NCBI GenBank assembly: GCA_964441505.1
Contig: CAYTUV010000012.1
Location: forward strand, 1-64,000
DNA length: 64,000 nt
Direction of reading: 5' to 3'
Source: Fen-1258 sp964441505
Lineage (GTDB): Bacteria > Bacteroidota > Ignavibacteria > Ignavibacteriales > Melioribacteraceae
Shown here: positions 8,163 through 17,493 of the stretch, piece after piece
Layout: each line of letters starts with the position of its first letter
Position numbering within the stretch: position 1 is the stretch's first letter
Made by a program: the position numbers and the translations under genes
The notes under the pieces: model-generated
What the model saw: only the letters and a program-made list of their open reading frames with translations
What the model was told of the DNA's origin: nothing
The model's database searches: none

Positions 8163-9365
8163 ATGAATTACGAGAAGATACTAGCAACAAGGACATCGAA
8201 TATCAAAGCGAGTGCGATAAGGGAGTTATTAAAATTAGCTGCAAATCCGGGACTGATATCGCTGGGAGGAGGACTTCCATCACCCAACAGCTTCCCGCTC
8301 GACCTTGTAATGGAATTGACTGACAAAGTAATTAAAAAATACGGATCGGTTGCACTTCAATACGATATGACGGAAGGTTTTACCCCGCTGCGTAAAGCTT
8401 TGATAGATTATCTTAAAGAAAAAGGAATCGAGGCCAAATTAGAAAATGTTTACATCACCAGTGGTTCACAAGGTTTTCTAGATGCTATTGGCAAACTGTT
8501 AATCTCTCCCGGTGATTATGTAGCGGTTGAAGGTCCAACTTATCTTGCAGCGCTTCAGGCATTCAATGCCTACGAAGCAAAATACTTGCAGATGCAAACT
8601 GATGATGAAGGATTAATTCCTGAATCAATGGAAGATATTATCAATACTTACCCTGTGAAATTTGTCTATGTCGTACCGACGTTTCAAAATCCTTCGGGTA
8701 AAACAATCAAAATTAAAAGGCGTGAACAGATTGCAGAAATAATTAAAAAGTATGATGTGCTTTTGGTTGAAGATGATCCTTACAGTGCTCTAAGGTATAG
8801 AGGAGAAGCTCTGCCTACAATTAAATCAATGGCACCGGATAATGTTATTTATGCGAGCACGTTCTCTAAAATCTTCGCGCCGGGATTGAGAGTGGGGTTT
8901 TTTGTAGCACCTGAAGCATTCGGAAGATGGATGGTTATAGTTAAACAGGGAGTCGATCTCAATACATGTACATTCACGCAGGCACTAGCAACGGAATATT
9001 TATTGGGCGGATATGTTCCGCGGCAGGTTGAAAAAATTATTAATCTATACCGGCCGAAACTTGAGACGATGTTATATGCTATGGGAAAATTTTTTCCAGA
9101 AGATTATACCTGGTCTAAGCCGGATGGTGGAATGTTCCTGTGGGTCGTAGGGCCAAAAGGTATGGACATGGAAGCAGTTTCAATACGTTCGATTGAGAGG
9201 GGTGTTGGCTTTGTACCAGGCAAGTTTTTCTTCCCGAATCCAAATGATGGAATTGAAACTATGAGATTGAATTTCACAGGCGTCAGTGAAGAGCAGATAC
9301 GAGAATCAATCAAAACATTATCGGAGGTTTTGAAAGAGGAGCCTGAACTCACGGTTATAAAATAA
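8163..9365 (+). CDS. PLP-dependent aminotransferase, 2-aminoadipate/aromatic (LysN-like) class
   Basis: This fold-type I aminotransferase opens with 'RTSNIKASAIRELLKLA' and 'PGLISLGGGLPSPNSFP', the signature of the LysN/KAT II group. It contains 'VYVVPTFQNPSGKT', 'VLLVEDDPYSALRY' and the Schiff-base lysine in 'STFSKIFAPGLRVGF' (Lys236). Members transaminate 2-aminoadipate, aromatic or branched amino acids with 2-oxoglutarate, and the sequence alone does not fix the substrate. The frame can be extended to a TTG at 8142. I chose the ATG at 8163 because a perfect AGGAGG sits four bases upstream. It follows the MocR gene closely and is probably its regulated partner. Confidence 0.92.
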   Translation: MNYEKILATRTSNIKASAIRELLKLAANPGLISLGGGLPSPNSFPLDLVMELTDKVIKKYGSVALQYDMTEGFTPLRKALIDYLKEKGIEAKLENVYITSGSQGFLDAIGKLLISPGDYVAVEGPTYLAALQAFNAYEAKYLQMQTDDEGLIPESMEDIINTYPVKFVYVVPTFQNPSGKTIKIKRREQIAEIIKKYDVLLVEDDPYSALRYRGEALPTIKSMAPDNVIYASTFSKIFAPGLRVGFFVAPEAFGRWMVIVKQGVDLNTCTFTQALATEYLLGGYVPRQVEKIINLYRPKLETMLYAMGKFFPEDYTWSKPDGGMFLWVVGPKGMDMEAVSIRSIERGVGFVPGKFFFPNPNDGIETMRLNFTGVSEEQIRESIKTLSEVLKEEPELTVIK

Positions 9366-9375
9366 TGGGAATAAT

Positions 9376-9873
9376 ATGACAGAAGAAAAAAATATCCGTA
9401 ATTATAATGATAGCGATCTCGCGGAAATGCTCACTATTTTCAATCACTTTGCCAGAGAGAGCTTTGCCGTTTACTCCGATTCAGAATTAAATATAAGTCA
9501 GTTCAAAAAAATGATTGAGCAGGCAAGGATTATTCTGGTTCTACTTCGGAATGAAAAGTTGATCGGATTTGGTTATATAAGCAGTTATAAACCGTATTCA
9601 AATTTCGAACGCACGGGAGTGCTCACATATTTCATTCGTGCTGATTACACAGGAAAAGGTTATGGTACGAAATTATTCGATGAGCTGATTTTGAGAGGAA
9701 AGAGAGTTGGTATAACAAATTATCTGGCACATGTTTCATCAAAGAACGAGCAGAGTTTGAGATTTCATGAGAAGCATGGTTTTGAAGAGGTTGGAAGATT
9801 TAAAAATGTTGCTGTGAAGTTTGGAGAGCTGATAGATGTCGTGTGGGTACAAAAACAATATGGTGGCTTGTGA
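9376..9873 (+). CDS. GNAT-family N-acetyltransferase (phosphinothricin acetyltransferase-like)
   Basis: The 165-residue protein has the GNAT layout: 'RNYNDSDLAEMLTIFNHF' at the start, a central strand 'LIGFGYISSYKPYSNFERTG', and the acetyl-CoA pyrophosphate-binding loop 'YTGKGYGTKLFDELI'. It ends with 'NEQSLRFHEKHGFEEVGRF'. The 'Y..F..T' segment and overall layout resemble phosphinothricin/methionine-sulfoximine acetyltransferases (Pat/MnaT), which acetylate small amino-acid analogues. The true substrate is unknown. It starts ten bases after the aminotransferase stop and overlaps the following permease gene by four bases, so it is part of the same operon. Confidence 0.88.
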   Translation: MTEEKNIRNYNDSDLAEMLTIFNHFARESFAVYSDSELNISQFKKMIEQARIILVLLRNEKLIGFGYISSYKPYSNFERTGVLTYFIRADYTGKGYGTKLFDELILRGKRVGITNYLAHVSSKNEQSLRFHEKHGFEEVGRFKNVAVKFGELIDVVWVQKQYGGL

Positions 9874-10757
9874 ATCGTGGTATCCTGTTAGCATTTAGCG
9901 CATATATATTCTGGGGATTACACCCGATCTACTGGAAACTTCTACACAGTGTTCCTTCTATTGAGATAGTGTCTCATCGAATTTTTTGGTCTTTACTATT
10001 TTTCATAATAATAATTTCGTTTCGCCATGAATGGGGAGGACTCTTTAGGAAGATAAGGCAGAGTAGTAATAAACTTAGTTTGTTTTTGCCAGCACTTCTT
10101 ATTGGCTCCAATTGGATTGCATATGTTTGGGCAGTGAACGCGGGTTTTATAATCGAAACCAGCTTAGGGTATTTCATCAGTCCGTTGTTTAGTGTTTTTC
10201 TAGGAGTATTTTTTTTAGGAGAGAGTTTAAGAAGAATCCAATGGTTTGCAGTTTTTATAGCCTGCACCGGAGTATTAACCATGACATTCATTTACGGGCA
10301 ATTCCCTTGGATTGCACTTTTCTTAGCAATTACTTGGGGGACATACGGGTTACTTAGAAAAAAATCCCCTCTTAGTTCTATCGAAGGATTGACATTAGAA
10401 ACTGCACTTCTCTCTCTTCCGGTGATAGTTTACTTCATTTATCTAACTGCAGATGGTAGCGGTTCGTTTTTAACTAACACACCGACAAGTTTGCTTTTGA
10501 TCGGTTGTGGTGTGATGAGCGGATTGCCGCTTATTATTTTTATTTCCGGGGCAAGAATGATAACTCTCTCATTAATAGGAATATTACAATATATATACCC
10601 AACACTTTTATTATTTGTCGGTGCCTACGTTTACAATGAACCATTAAGTGAAGCCAAAATAACCGGATTTATTTTTATCTGGATTGCGTTAATTATCTAC
10701 TCAGTTGATGGAACCTTCTCTCTAAGAAGAAAAAGAGCGATTGTTACAACCGACTGA
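9870..10757 (+). CDS. rarD: RarD-type EamA/DMT-superfamily permease
   Basis: This inner-membrane protein has about ten hydrophobic segments. Its opening 'RGILLAFSAYIFWGLHPIYW' followed by 'EIVSHRIFWSLLF' is the RarD signature. The central 'SNWIAYVWAVNAG' and 'ETSLGYFISPLFSVFLG' also match. RarD proteins are drug/metabolite transporters of uncertain substrate. The frame extends to a GTG at 9843, but I prefer the GTG at 9870. It overlaps the acetyltransferase stop in a GTGA arrangement, giving a 295-residue protein that begins exactly where RarD homologues do. With a MocR regulator, an aminotransferase and an acetyltransferase upstream, an amino-acid-like substrate is possible (inference). Confidence 0.88.
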   Translation: MNRGILLAFSAYIFWGLHPIYWKLLHSVPSIEIVSHRIFWSLLFFIIIISFRHEWGGLFRKIRQSSNKLSLFLPALLIGSNWIAYVWAVNAGFIIETSLGYFISPLFSVFLGVFFLGESLRRIQWFAVFIACTGVLTMTFIYGQFPWIALFLAITWGTYGLLRKKSPLSSIEGLTLETALLSLPVIVYFIYLTADGSGSFLTNTPTSLLLIGCGVMSGLPLIIFISGARMITLSLIGILQYIYPTLLLFVGAYVYNEPLSEAKITGFIFIWIALIIYSVDGTFSLRRKRAIVTTD

Positions 10758-10932
10758 GACTAATAATGAATATTAAATAATTCTACTGTCAGTTCTTAAT
10801 AAGATCAAGAATAATCGTTTAACTCGAAAATTCATCTCTCCCTATAGATCATTATTGTATTAACCGTAGAGGTTTAATGATACCTGCCAATTGTTTATAT
10901 TAAGAATGTAAACAAACCAGTTCAGAGAACAA

Positions 10933-13900
10933 ATGGCACGAACAAGATTATTATCCGGTAATGAAATACAACCTATAATTCTATCATTACCAACCTTCGA
11001 ATTCCACATCTCAACGGATGTCCGCAAGAAATACGATTTTGATGATGAACTGTTTTCTCTTAACGGAAATATTGTTTTCGCGGATTTCCACGCTGTGCGT
11101 GTCTTTGTCCAGAAATTGAATTCAAAGAGAGATGTGAAGGATCATGTCCCGACTGGTAAAGTAAACGCTGCCGGCTTGATGGATGAGATTTACCATTTCA
11201 TTTTTCGGCTTTATGAATTGCAGGTTAATCCGGGTGTATTTCAAAAAGCGTTAAACCATCTCAACGAAAATATCGGAGAGGATGAAACACGTAAACTGTT
11301 GTTCGATTTTATCCAGCACTTTTCGCCGAGGGATATATACAAAGGTAAGATCAGTTCGTTTGATTATCTGAATTCATTCAGTGGCGACCGGTCAAATGCA
11401 GAGGTTACTCTTGAAGAATTAATTCTTCTTTTCTTCGCGAACTTCAATCCCGCAAACAAACAATTGATTGAACTCTTCGATGAAAAATATTTATCGGAAA
11501 AGGTTCTTTACAATAAAATTATTACTGAGCTGGATCTCTTCTTCCGGAAGGAAGAAAAATTTGGTCCAGAGAAGCAGGATATATTCACACTTTTTAAAAC
11601 CCCGATTCTAAAAAATCCCGATGATATAGAGGCACAACTCGATTTCATTCTTGAGAAGTTTGCGATAATTCTCGATGAAAAATTCATGCGCAGAATTCTA
11701 AGCAGTAAGGACTTGATGAAAGAGGATTATATAATAGAACAGGGCGGACCCGGCGGCGGTGCGCCGACTGTAGTACCGCAATACAAAAGTGGGACTGGCG
11801 ATTCGGATTTTTTAATGCTAGGCAGATCTGGTTATAAATATGCAGTCGATAGCTCCAAAGATTATGATGAACCGGAGAATTTCACTCCCGATACGAATTG
11901 GATGCCGCGGGTTGTAGTCATAGCAAAAAACAGTTATGTGTGGTTAGACCAATTATCAAAAAAATATGAACGCAATATCAGAACTCTGGACCAGATTCCA
12001 GATGAAGAACTTGATCAGCTTGCGAAATGGAATTTCAACGGATTGTGGCTGATAGGAATATGGGAACGAAGCAGCGCATCAAAGAAAATAAAACATATCA
12101 TGGGAAATATTGACGCCGTTTCATCGGCTTATTCTCTTTATGATTATCAGATCGCTCACGATCTTGGCGGTGAGTATGCTTACAACAATTTGAATGAACG
12201 CGCTCGTACACGCGGTATCCGTCTTGCAAGCGACATGGTACCAAATCATTCGGGAATTTTTTCGAAGTGGGTAATCGAGCATCCGGAATATTTTATACAG
12301 TCAAGTCATCCGCCATTTCCAAATTATAGTTTTAACGGACCGGATCTTTCAGAGGATGGCTCAGTTCAATTACGGATTGAAGATGGATATTGGCAGAAGA
12401 GAGATGCGGCAGTTGTATTTCAGCGTATTGATAATCGAAGCGGAGAAGTTAGATATATTTATCACGGTAACGACGGTACGAATATGCCGTGGAACGATAC
12501 GGCTCAACTCAACTTGATCCGCAAAGATGTTCGTGAGGCTGTAATACAAAAAATATTCGAAGTTGCCCGCAAGTTCTCTATCATCCGTTTCGATGCTGCG
12601 ATGACGTTGGCAAAAAAACATTTTGCAAGATTGTGGTATCCGGAACCCGGGCGGGGAGGCGACATTCCCTCGCGTTCGGATTACGCAATGACAAGAGATG
12701 AATTTGATAAAACTTTCCCTGAAGAATTTTGGCGTGAGGTTGTTGATAGAATTAATATTGAATTGCCCGAGACACTTCTTTTAGCTGAAGCATTCTGGTT
12801 GATGGAGGGATATTTCGTTCGTACTCTTGGAATGCACCGTGTTTACAACAGCGCTTTTATGCATATGATGATGAAGGAAGAAAATTCGAAATACAGGGAT
12901 CTCATTTCAAACACTCTTGAATTCGAACCTGAAATCTTGAAACGATATGTCAATTTTATGAGCAATCCGGATGAAGAAACCGCAATCAAACAGTTTGGAA
13001 CAGATGATAAATATTTTGGTGTCTGTGCTTTAATGGTTACTCTTCCCGGCCTGCCAATGTTTGCTCACGGACAGATAGAAGGTTATACTGAAAAGTATGG
13101 GATGGAATATCAGCGCGCATATTACCATGAAGTTCCGAACCAATGGCTGGTTGATCGGCATCAGCGCGAAATTTTTCCGTTGATGAAGAAAAGATACTTG
13201 TTCAGCCAAGTTACAAATTTCTGGTTGTTCGATTTTATAGATGGTTATGGCTCAATTAACGAAAATGTTTTTGCTTATACAAATAGTGATCACGGTGAAC
13301 GTGCGCTTGTCTTATACAATAACAAATATGAATACGCTTCCGGGAAAATTCACTACTCATCTCCGAAGTTAATGACAAACTATGGCGGATCGAAAGGAAT
13401 TGAAACCCGGACGATCGCCGAAGTTTTAGGAATCAATCCTTCACCGAAACATTTTTATATTTATCGAGAGCATACTTCGGATCTGGAATTCATAAAAAGG
13501 GGGATTGATGTTGCACAGAATGGATTTGATATTGAACTCGGCGCGTTCAAACTTCAGGTTTATCTTGACTGGCGGGAGGTTTACGATGAATCGGGTGAAT
13601 GGGAGAAATTAGCATGGAAACTTCAAAACACGGGCGTTAAGAATATGTGGCGCGCTTTCAAAGAGATGGAAATTGAATCCATCCACTATGCATTTGAAAT
13701 AATGTTCAATGAGGATTCAATTGATGGATTTATCAAAACTTGTGTTCTGGAAGATGCAAAGGCAAGGGAGGAGGATCGCATAAGCTTTATTGATGAGAAA
13801 TATTTTACTCTGCTCGATACGGTGAAAAATCATTTTGATATTGATATTGATCTGATGCCGGTCATTGCTAAATTCGAGGAGGAAATAGTTGCCGTACGTA

Positions 13901-14595
13901 AACTGAATCGTATGCTTGATGATGAGTTTGATTACAAGAAAAACTCCGTCTATAAAGAAATACATCGTGCAGTTCAAGTTTCCAGAGACACAAATTATCA
14001 TGATAATTCAATCATATTCATGTTGTGGCTGATATTGTCGAATATGAGAGAACTATTTCCACCTGAAGGGAAAGTCAACAAACAAAATTATTTTGACATT
14101 ATGCTTCTCGATTCGCCCGTGAAAAGAATTTTACAAAAATTAGGGCGCGGTGAACTGGAGATCTATGGCGGGATAAACCTACTTGATATTTTCCACCATA
14201 ACTCCGATAAAATGCTTGAAGTGTTTAATCTGCGAGAAGAGGATTCCATGATTGAGAATCAAGTTGATGATTTTGGCGAAGTGAAGGATAATGTTTTGTT
14301 GGGGCTGATTGCAAAGGAATCTACCAAGATATTTCTCGGTCTGAACCAACATGAAGGGATCTTGTATTACAGCAAGGAAAAATTTGAAGAATTAATTGAA
14401 TGGATGTTTACTCTTGCCAGTCTGCAGCTTATGAATTGTGACAATGATAAAGAAAAAACCCTTGAGGAAGGTCTGGAAGAGAAAAAGAAAGTATTTGTAA
14501 AATATCAAAACCGATTAAGAGAAATATTATTATACTCATCAAAAGCTGAATATCGGTTGGAAATACTCAAAGAAAAGTTGACAGATATTATCTAA
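10933..14595 (+). CDS. Very large GH13 (alpha-amylase superfamily) protein with unknown N- and C-terminal regions
   Basis: The 1220 residues divide into an N-terminal region of about 280 residues unlike any domain I recognise, a Gly/Pro linker ('GGPGGGAPTVVP'), a GH13 barrel at roughly 300-820, and a helical C-terminal region of about 400 residues. GH13 motifs are 'LASDMVPNHSG' (region I, D434/N438/H439), 'IIRFDAAMTL' (nucleophile D554), 'LLAEAFW' (acid/base E619) and 'FMSNPDEETA' (third acid D680). All three catalytic acids are present. The usual 'NHDE' of region IV is 'NPDE', so the substrate-binding histidine is replaced by proline. No signal peptide is visible, so it is probably cytoplasmic and acts on glycogen-like or other alpha-glucans. 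Specificity is unknown. Confidence 0.85.
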   Translation: MARTRLLSGNEIQPIILSLPTFEFHISTDVRKKYDFDDELFSLNGNIVFADFHAVRVFVQKLNSKRDVKDHVPTGKVNAAGLMDEIYHFIFRLYELQVNPGVFQKALNHLNENIGEDETRKLLFDFIQHFSPRDIYKGKISSFDYLNSFSGDRSNAEVTLEELILLFFANFNPANKQLIELFDEKYLSEKVLYNKIITELDLFFRKEEKFGPEKQDIFTLFKTPILKNPDDIEAQLDFILEKFAIILDEKFMRRILSSKDLMKEDYIIEQGGPGGGAPTVVPQYKSGTGDSDFLMLGRSGYKYAVDSSKDYDEPENFTPDTNWMPRVVVIAKNSYVWLDQLSKKYERNIRTLDQIPDEELDQLAKWNFNGLWLIGIWERSSASKKIKHIMGNIDAVSSAYSLYDYQIAHDLGGEYAYNNLNERARTRGIRLASDMVPNHSGIFSKWVIEHPEYFIQSSHPPFPNYSFNGPDLSEDGSVQLRIEDGYWQKRDAAVVFQRIDNRSGEVRYIYHGNDGTNMPWNDTAQLNLIRKDVREAVIQKIFEVARKFSIIRFDAAMTLAKKHFARLWYPEPGRGGDIPSRSDYAMTRDEFDKTFPEEFWREVVDRINIELPETLLLAEAFWLMEGYFVRTLGMHRVYNSAFMHMMMKEENSKYRDLISNTLEFEPEILKRYVNFMSNPDEETAIKQFGTDDKYFGVCALMVTLPGLPMFAHGQIEGYTEKYGMEYQRAYYHEVPNQWLVDRHQREIFPLMKKRYLFSQVTNFWLFDFIDGYGSINENVFAYTNSDHGERALVLYNNKYEYASGKIHYSSPKLMTNYGGSKGIETRTIAEVLGINPSPKHFYIYREHTSDLEFIKRGIDVAQNGFDIELGAFKLQVYLDWREVYDESGEWEKLAWKLQNTGVKNMWRAFKEMEIESIHYAFEIMFNEDSIDGFIKTCVLEDAKAREEDRISFIDEKYFTLLDTVKNHFDIDIDLMPVIAKFEEEIVAVRKLNRMLDDEFDYKKNSVYKEIHRAVQVSRDTNYHDNSIIFMLWLILSNMRELFPPEGKVNKQNYFDIMLLDSPVKRILQKLGRGELEIYGGINLLDIFHHNSDKMLEVFNLREEDSMIENQVDDFGEVKDNVLLGLIAKESTKIFLGLNQHEGILYYSKEKFEELIEWMFTLASLQLMNCDNDKEKTLEEGLEEKKKVFVKYQNRLREILLYSSKAEYRLEILKEKLTDII

Positions 14596-14607
14596 TAGGA
14601 CATTAAT

Positions 14608-15651
14608 TTGGCGGGATTTGACAAAAATAGAATTCAAGAATGTTTGCGTGCCGTTTCAAATGATTCTATCAAGCATTCTCAATTAACTGAACTTGTCAGA
14701 ATATCACGAGTAATAATTCAATCATATCTTATAAATTACCGTTCTAAAGTATTAAACCTAATCACAAGAAATGGAATTACAATTACAGACTTATCTTATG
14801 ACTGTATTGCAGATGCATTTGCCAGGAATGGAGAAAACAAGTTTCATATTATCAAAAAATTCATTTCCTCTTTAGACCAGGACATTAACGAGATTAAAGA
14901 ATTAAATCTCTTTCTTGCTTATAAAAGTTTTTTGATAAAAGTTGCAGAAGCTCAATTATCTGAACTATACTCTCAATCGGACCCGATTGGTTCAAAAATT
15001 CTTAGAAATATCAAAGACGTTGTACGGCGTACAGACAAATTTACAATAGTTAAAAATTTTAGAGGGTTGACTTTAGTAGCAAATAACTGCGATGGATTAT
15101 TTTGCAAACCTGAATTCCCATTAGAAAAAATACTAAGTAAATTTAATATGCATGGTACTGAATCGGATACTAATTCATTATTGAATGGACTACTCCAACT
15201 TCTTATTAATCAAAATGAATATCGTAAAAGTATATTGCTTACTGACGCAGTATTATTATTTAAAAAATATTTTAGTGTTGAGATAAACGATGCCTATGAA
15301 ATAAATGAATTATTTCTTTTATCACCGGTTCATAATGATGGATTTGAAGAATACGAAATCCTTCAAGTAAAGCAGAAAGTTGAAAACTATATTAAAGAAA
15401 AAATATTGTTGGATTATTTTGTTAAGGGAAAAATCAATAAAGAAGAAGCTGAATCTATTTATTTAACGATAAGAGATATTATCAATGATTGGTATTATGG
15501 TGTTGAGACTAAAGATTCCATCTATAATTACTTTAACAATTATTGTCCGATTAAGAAAGAAGATTACTTGAGAACTTACAGAACAAAAGTGGAGTACCTG
15601 GTAAAACTTGCACGCGATGAGTTTGCAAATTATCTGCTGAAAGAAATATGA
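14608..15651 (+). CDS. Uncharacterised 347-residue protein, possible regulator paired with the next gene
   Basis: No family is recognised with confidence. The protein is soluble, helical and charged, with no signal peptide. Segments such as 'NLITRNGITITDLSYDCIAD' followed by 'FARNGENKFHIIKKF' faintly resemble region 2 of sigma-70-like proteins. The C-terminus 'YLRTYRTKVEYLVKLARDEF' resembles the helix that ends many such regulators. This is weak pattern reading only. The following gene encodes a membrane protein with an anti-sigma-type zinc motif, so a divergent sigma-like factor is a reasonable guess. The start is TTG at 14608 with AGGA eight bases upstream, twelve bases after the GH13 stop, so it may be co-transcribed with that gene. 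Confidence 0.6.
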   Translation: MAGFDKNRIQECLRAVSNDSIKHSQLTELVRISRVIIQSYLINYRSKVLNLITRNGITITDLSYDCIADAFARNGENKFHIIKKFISSLDQDINEIKELNLFLAYKSFLIKVAEAQLSELYSQSDPIGSKILRNIKDVVRRTDKFTIVKNFRGLTLVANNCDGLFCKPEFPLEKILSKFNMHGTESDTNSLLNGLLQLLINQNEYRKSILLTDAVLLFKKYFSVEINDAYEINELFLLSPVHNDGFEEYEILQVKQKVENYIKEKILLDYFVKGKINKEEAESIYLTIRDIINDWYYGVETKDSIYNYFNNYCPIKKEDYLRTYRTKVEYLVKLARDEFANYLLKEI

Positions 15652-15708
15652 TTTTCAGCAAATGGAATAAAACGTAATAATATTTATTGTAGAATCGGAA
15701 AGAATAAA

Positions 15709-17136
15709 ATGAAGAATCACATAAACGATAGCGAATTAGAATTATTACTTCTTGATGAACATCGGTTATCCGCTGAGCAGTTAAGAAGCATTCAAGAACA
15801 TTTGAAAGAGTGTAACTTGTGCCGGGAGAATTATGAAAGGATAAAATCCTTCTATTCATACATCGAAACTAATTCTGAAGAGAGTGAAAAAAATGATGCT
15901 GAAACTGCCCAAAGAATACTGAGACAAAATGCACTGATAGAAAACGAAAAATTACTCGATGAGCACAAAAGAGCAGTGGCTGTTTACAACGGCAGCTATG
16001 AAATTATTGAACGTACAAAGAAATCCGTGGTAAAATTGATAGGAGATTTTGTTCGAGATAATCCGCTAAAGTTTTCCGGTTCATTAGCTCTTGCGGGGGC
16101 ATTAATAGCAGTGTTTCTTTATTACAAAAAGCCAGAAATCAAATATGTAAATCCCTCACTCGCTGTGATCGAAAATAATGTTCTGAAAGTTTATAATGAA
16201 ATGGGAGATGTATTGTGGAAGAAAGGTGTACCCGGAATGGCAGATTATAGAACTGATTTTTCATTTGATAATCAAAAAGCCCTAAGTAATGCAAGAGAAA
16301 TGTTATTAGATGATTTAAATGGAGACGGAATAAATGAATTACTAATTACTGGTAATTTTACAGCAAAGGGCATTTTTGCTAGCGATACTCTTTATTGTTT
16401 TAATAATGAAGGAAGATTAAAATGGAAATACGGCTGCGGCTCGTTAGCTAAATTTGATACTCCAAGATGGAAGTTCGGCGAGTTATTTATTGCAAACTAT
16501 TTTACTTATAAAGACAAAACAAAAAATAAAACGCGTCTATTTGTCATTGCCGGTTCCACCTATGCGCCCACAAAGTTTTTTGAGTTAGATGTTAAAACCG
16601 GTAAAGTATTACAAGAATTCTATAACTCCGGCGGTATTACAACAGCTACAGTTTTTGATTTAAATAATGATGGAAAAGAAAAAATATTTATTGGTGGAAT
16701 TAACAACGCATTCAAATCTGCTTTTATTGCAGTGTTCGATCCTGATAGTGTTAAAGGTTTCAGTCCATCTTCTGATCTGTACATACCGACTGTTGAACAA
16801 AAGAACAGCGCAAGCTATTATATTTTGATCCCACATACGGCTTATGGAAAACTTGTTAGTCTTTCTGATTACAATTCCGTAGAGAAATTTCTCATTTCCA
16901 AAGAAGAAAAAACTATAACGGCTTACGTCCAGGAAGTACCCGCTCCCGGTCATCAACAAAATGTTCACGGTGCAATTCTTTATAATTTTGGCAATGATAT
17001 GAAGCTTAATAGTATTGTGCCTGCAGATAATTTTACAACTAACTATATTCGGTTATATAAAGCAGGTAAACTGAAAGAACCATTTGATAATAATTACACA
17101 AATAAGCTGGCTAAAAAGGTAAAGTATTTGAAATAG
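15709..17136 (+). CDS. Membrane protein with zinc-binding anti-sigma-like N-terminus and extracytoplasmic FG-GAP/VCBS-like domain
   Basis: The cytoplasmic N-terminus carries H31-x3-C35-x2-C38 ('EHLKECNLCREN'), the zinc motif of ZAS-type anti-sigma factors. A single transmembrane helix lies at about 122-140. The remaining 330 residues should be extracytoplasmic. They contain two Asp-rich calcium-type loops, 'LDDLNGDGINEL' (D201-G207) and 'FDLNNDGKEKI' (from D317), typical of FG-GAP/VCBS beta-propeller repeats, within a PQQ-like outline ('VYNEMGDVLWKKG', 'CFNNEGRLKWKYG'). This layout suggests a transmembrane sensor that holds a regulator at the membrane. The preceding gene, 57 bases upstream, is the natural partner. 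Ligand and output are unknown. Confidence 0.7.
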   Translation: MKNHINDSELELLLLDEHRLSAEQLRSIQEHLKECNLCRENYERIKSFYSYIETNSEESEKNDAETAQRILRQNALIENEKLLDEHKRAVAVYNGSYEIIERTKKSVVKLIGDFVRDNPLKFSGSLALAGALIAVFLYYKKPEIKYVNPSLAVIENNVLKVYNEMGDVLWKKGVPGMADYRTDFSFDNQKALSNAREMLLDDLNGDGINELLITGNFTAKGIFASDTLYCFNNEGRLKWKYGCGSLAKFDTPRWKFGELFIANYFTYKDKTKNKTRLFVIAGSTYAPTKFFELDVKTGKVLQEFYNSGGITTATVFDLNNDGKEKIFIGGINNAFKSAFIAVFDPDSVKGFSPSSDLYIPTVEQKNSASYYILIPHTAYGKLVSLSDYNSVEKFLISKEEKTITAYVQEVPAPGHQQNVHGAILYNFGNDMKLNSIVPADNFTTNYIRLYKAGKLKEPFDNNYTNKLAKKVKYLK

Positions 17137-17291
17137 AATCTACTCGTTATAAAGAGAATTTCCTTATATTTCAGCAAAAAAAATTAATTCTAAACACATT
17201 GTAAATTTTGATAAAATACGATTATATAATGCTGTGAACCTAAAATATGGCTATAAAGTTTTAGAAATTAGAAACCCAAGGGATTTGACGA

Positions 17292-17480
17292 ATGAAAAAT
17301 AAAACAAAAAAATATTTTCATGCAGTTCAGATGGTCCGTGAAATACGGGATGCAATTTATATGAAATCAAAAGATCCCGAATATGATGCCGCGGAATTTA
17401 AGAAGATCAATGAAAAATGGACTAAGTTGTTAAAGCAGCAAAAGGGACAATTACATTCTTCTGGGAAACAATTAGCGTAA
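17292..17480 (+). CDS. Small antitoxin-like protein (62 residues)
   Basis: The short charged ORF has its ATG eight bases after AGGGA. 'YFHAVQMVREIRDAIY' followed by 'KKINEKW' resembles the small FDAV-x-MMR-x-IRD antitoxin-like proteins common in this phylum. No toxin follows on the same strand. The next genes are a convergent HEPN/MNT pair, only 13 bases away. It may be an orphan antitoxin or a solitary small protein. Codon use and the ribosome-binding site support translation, but function is unproven. Confidence 0.55.
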   Translation: MKNKTKKYFHAVQMVREIRDAIYMKSKDPEYDAAEFKKINEKWTKLLKQQKGQLHSSGKQLA

Positions 17481-17493
17481 CCTCGTTAAATCC

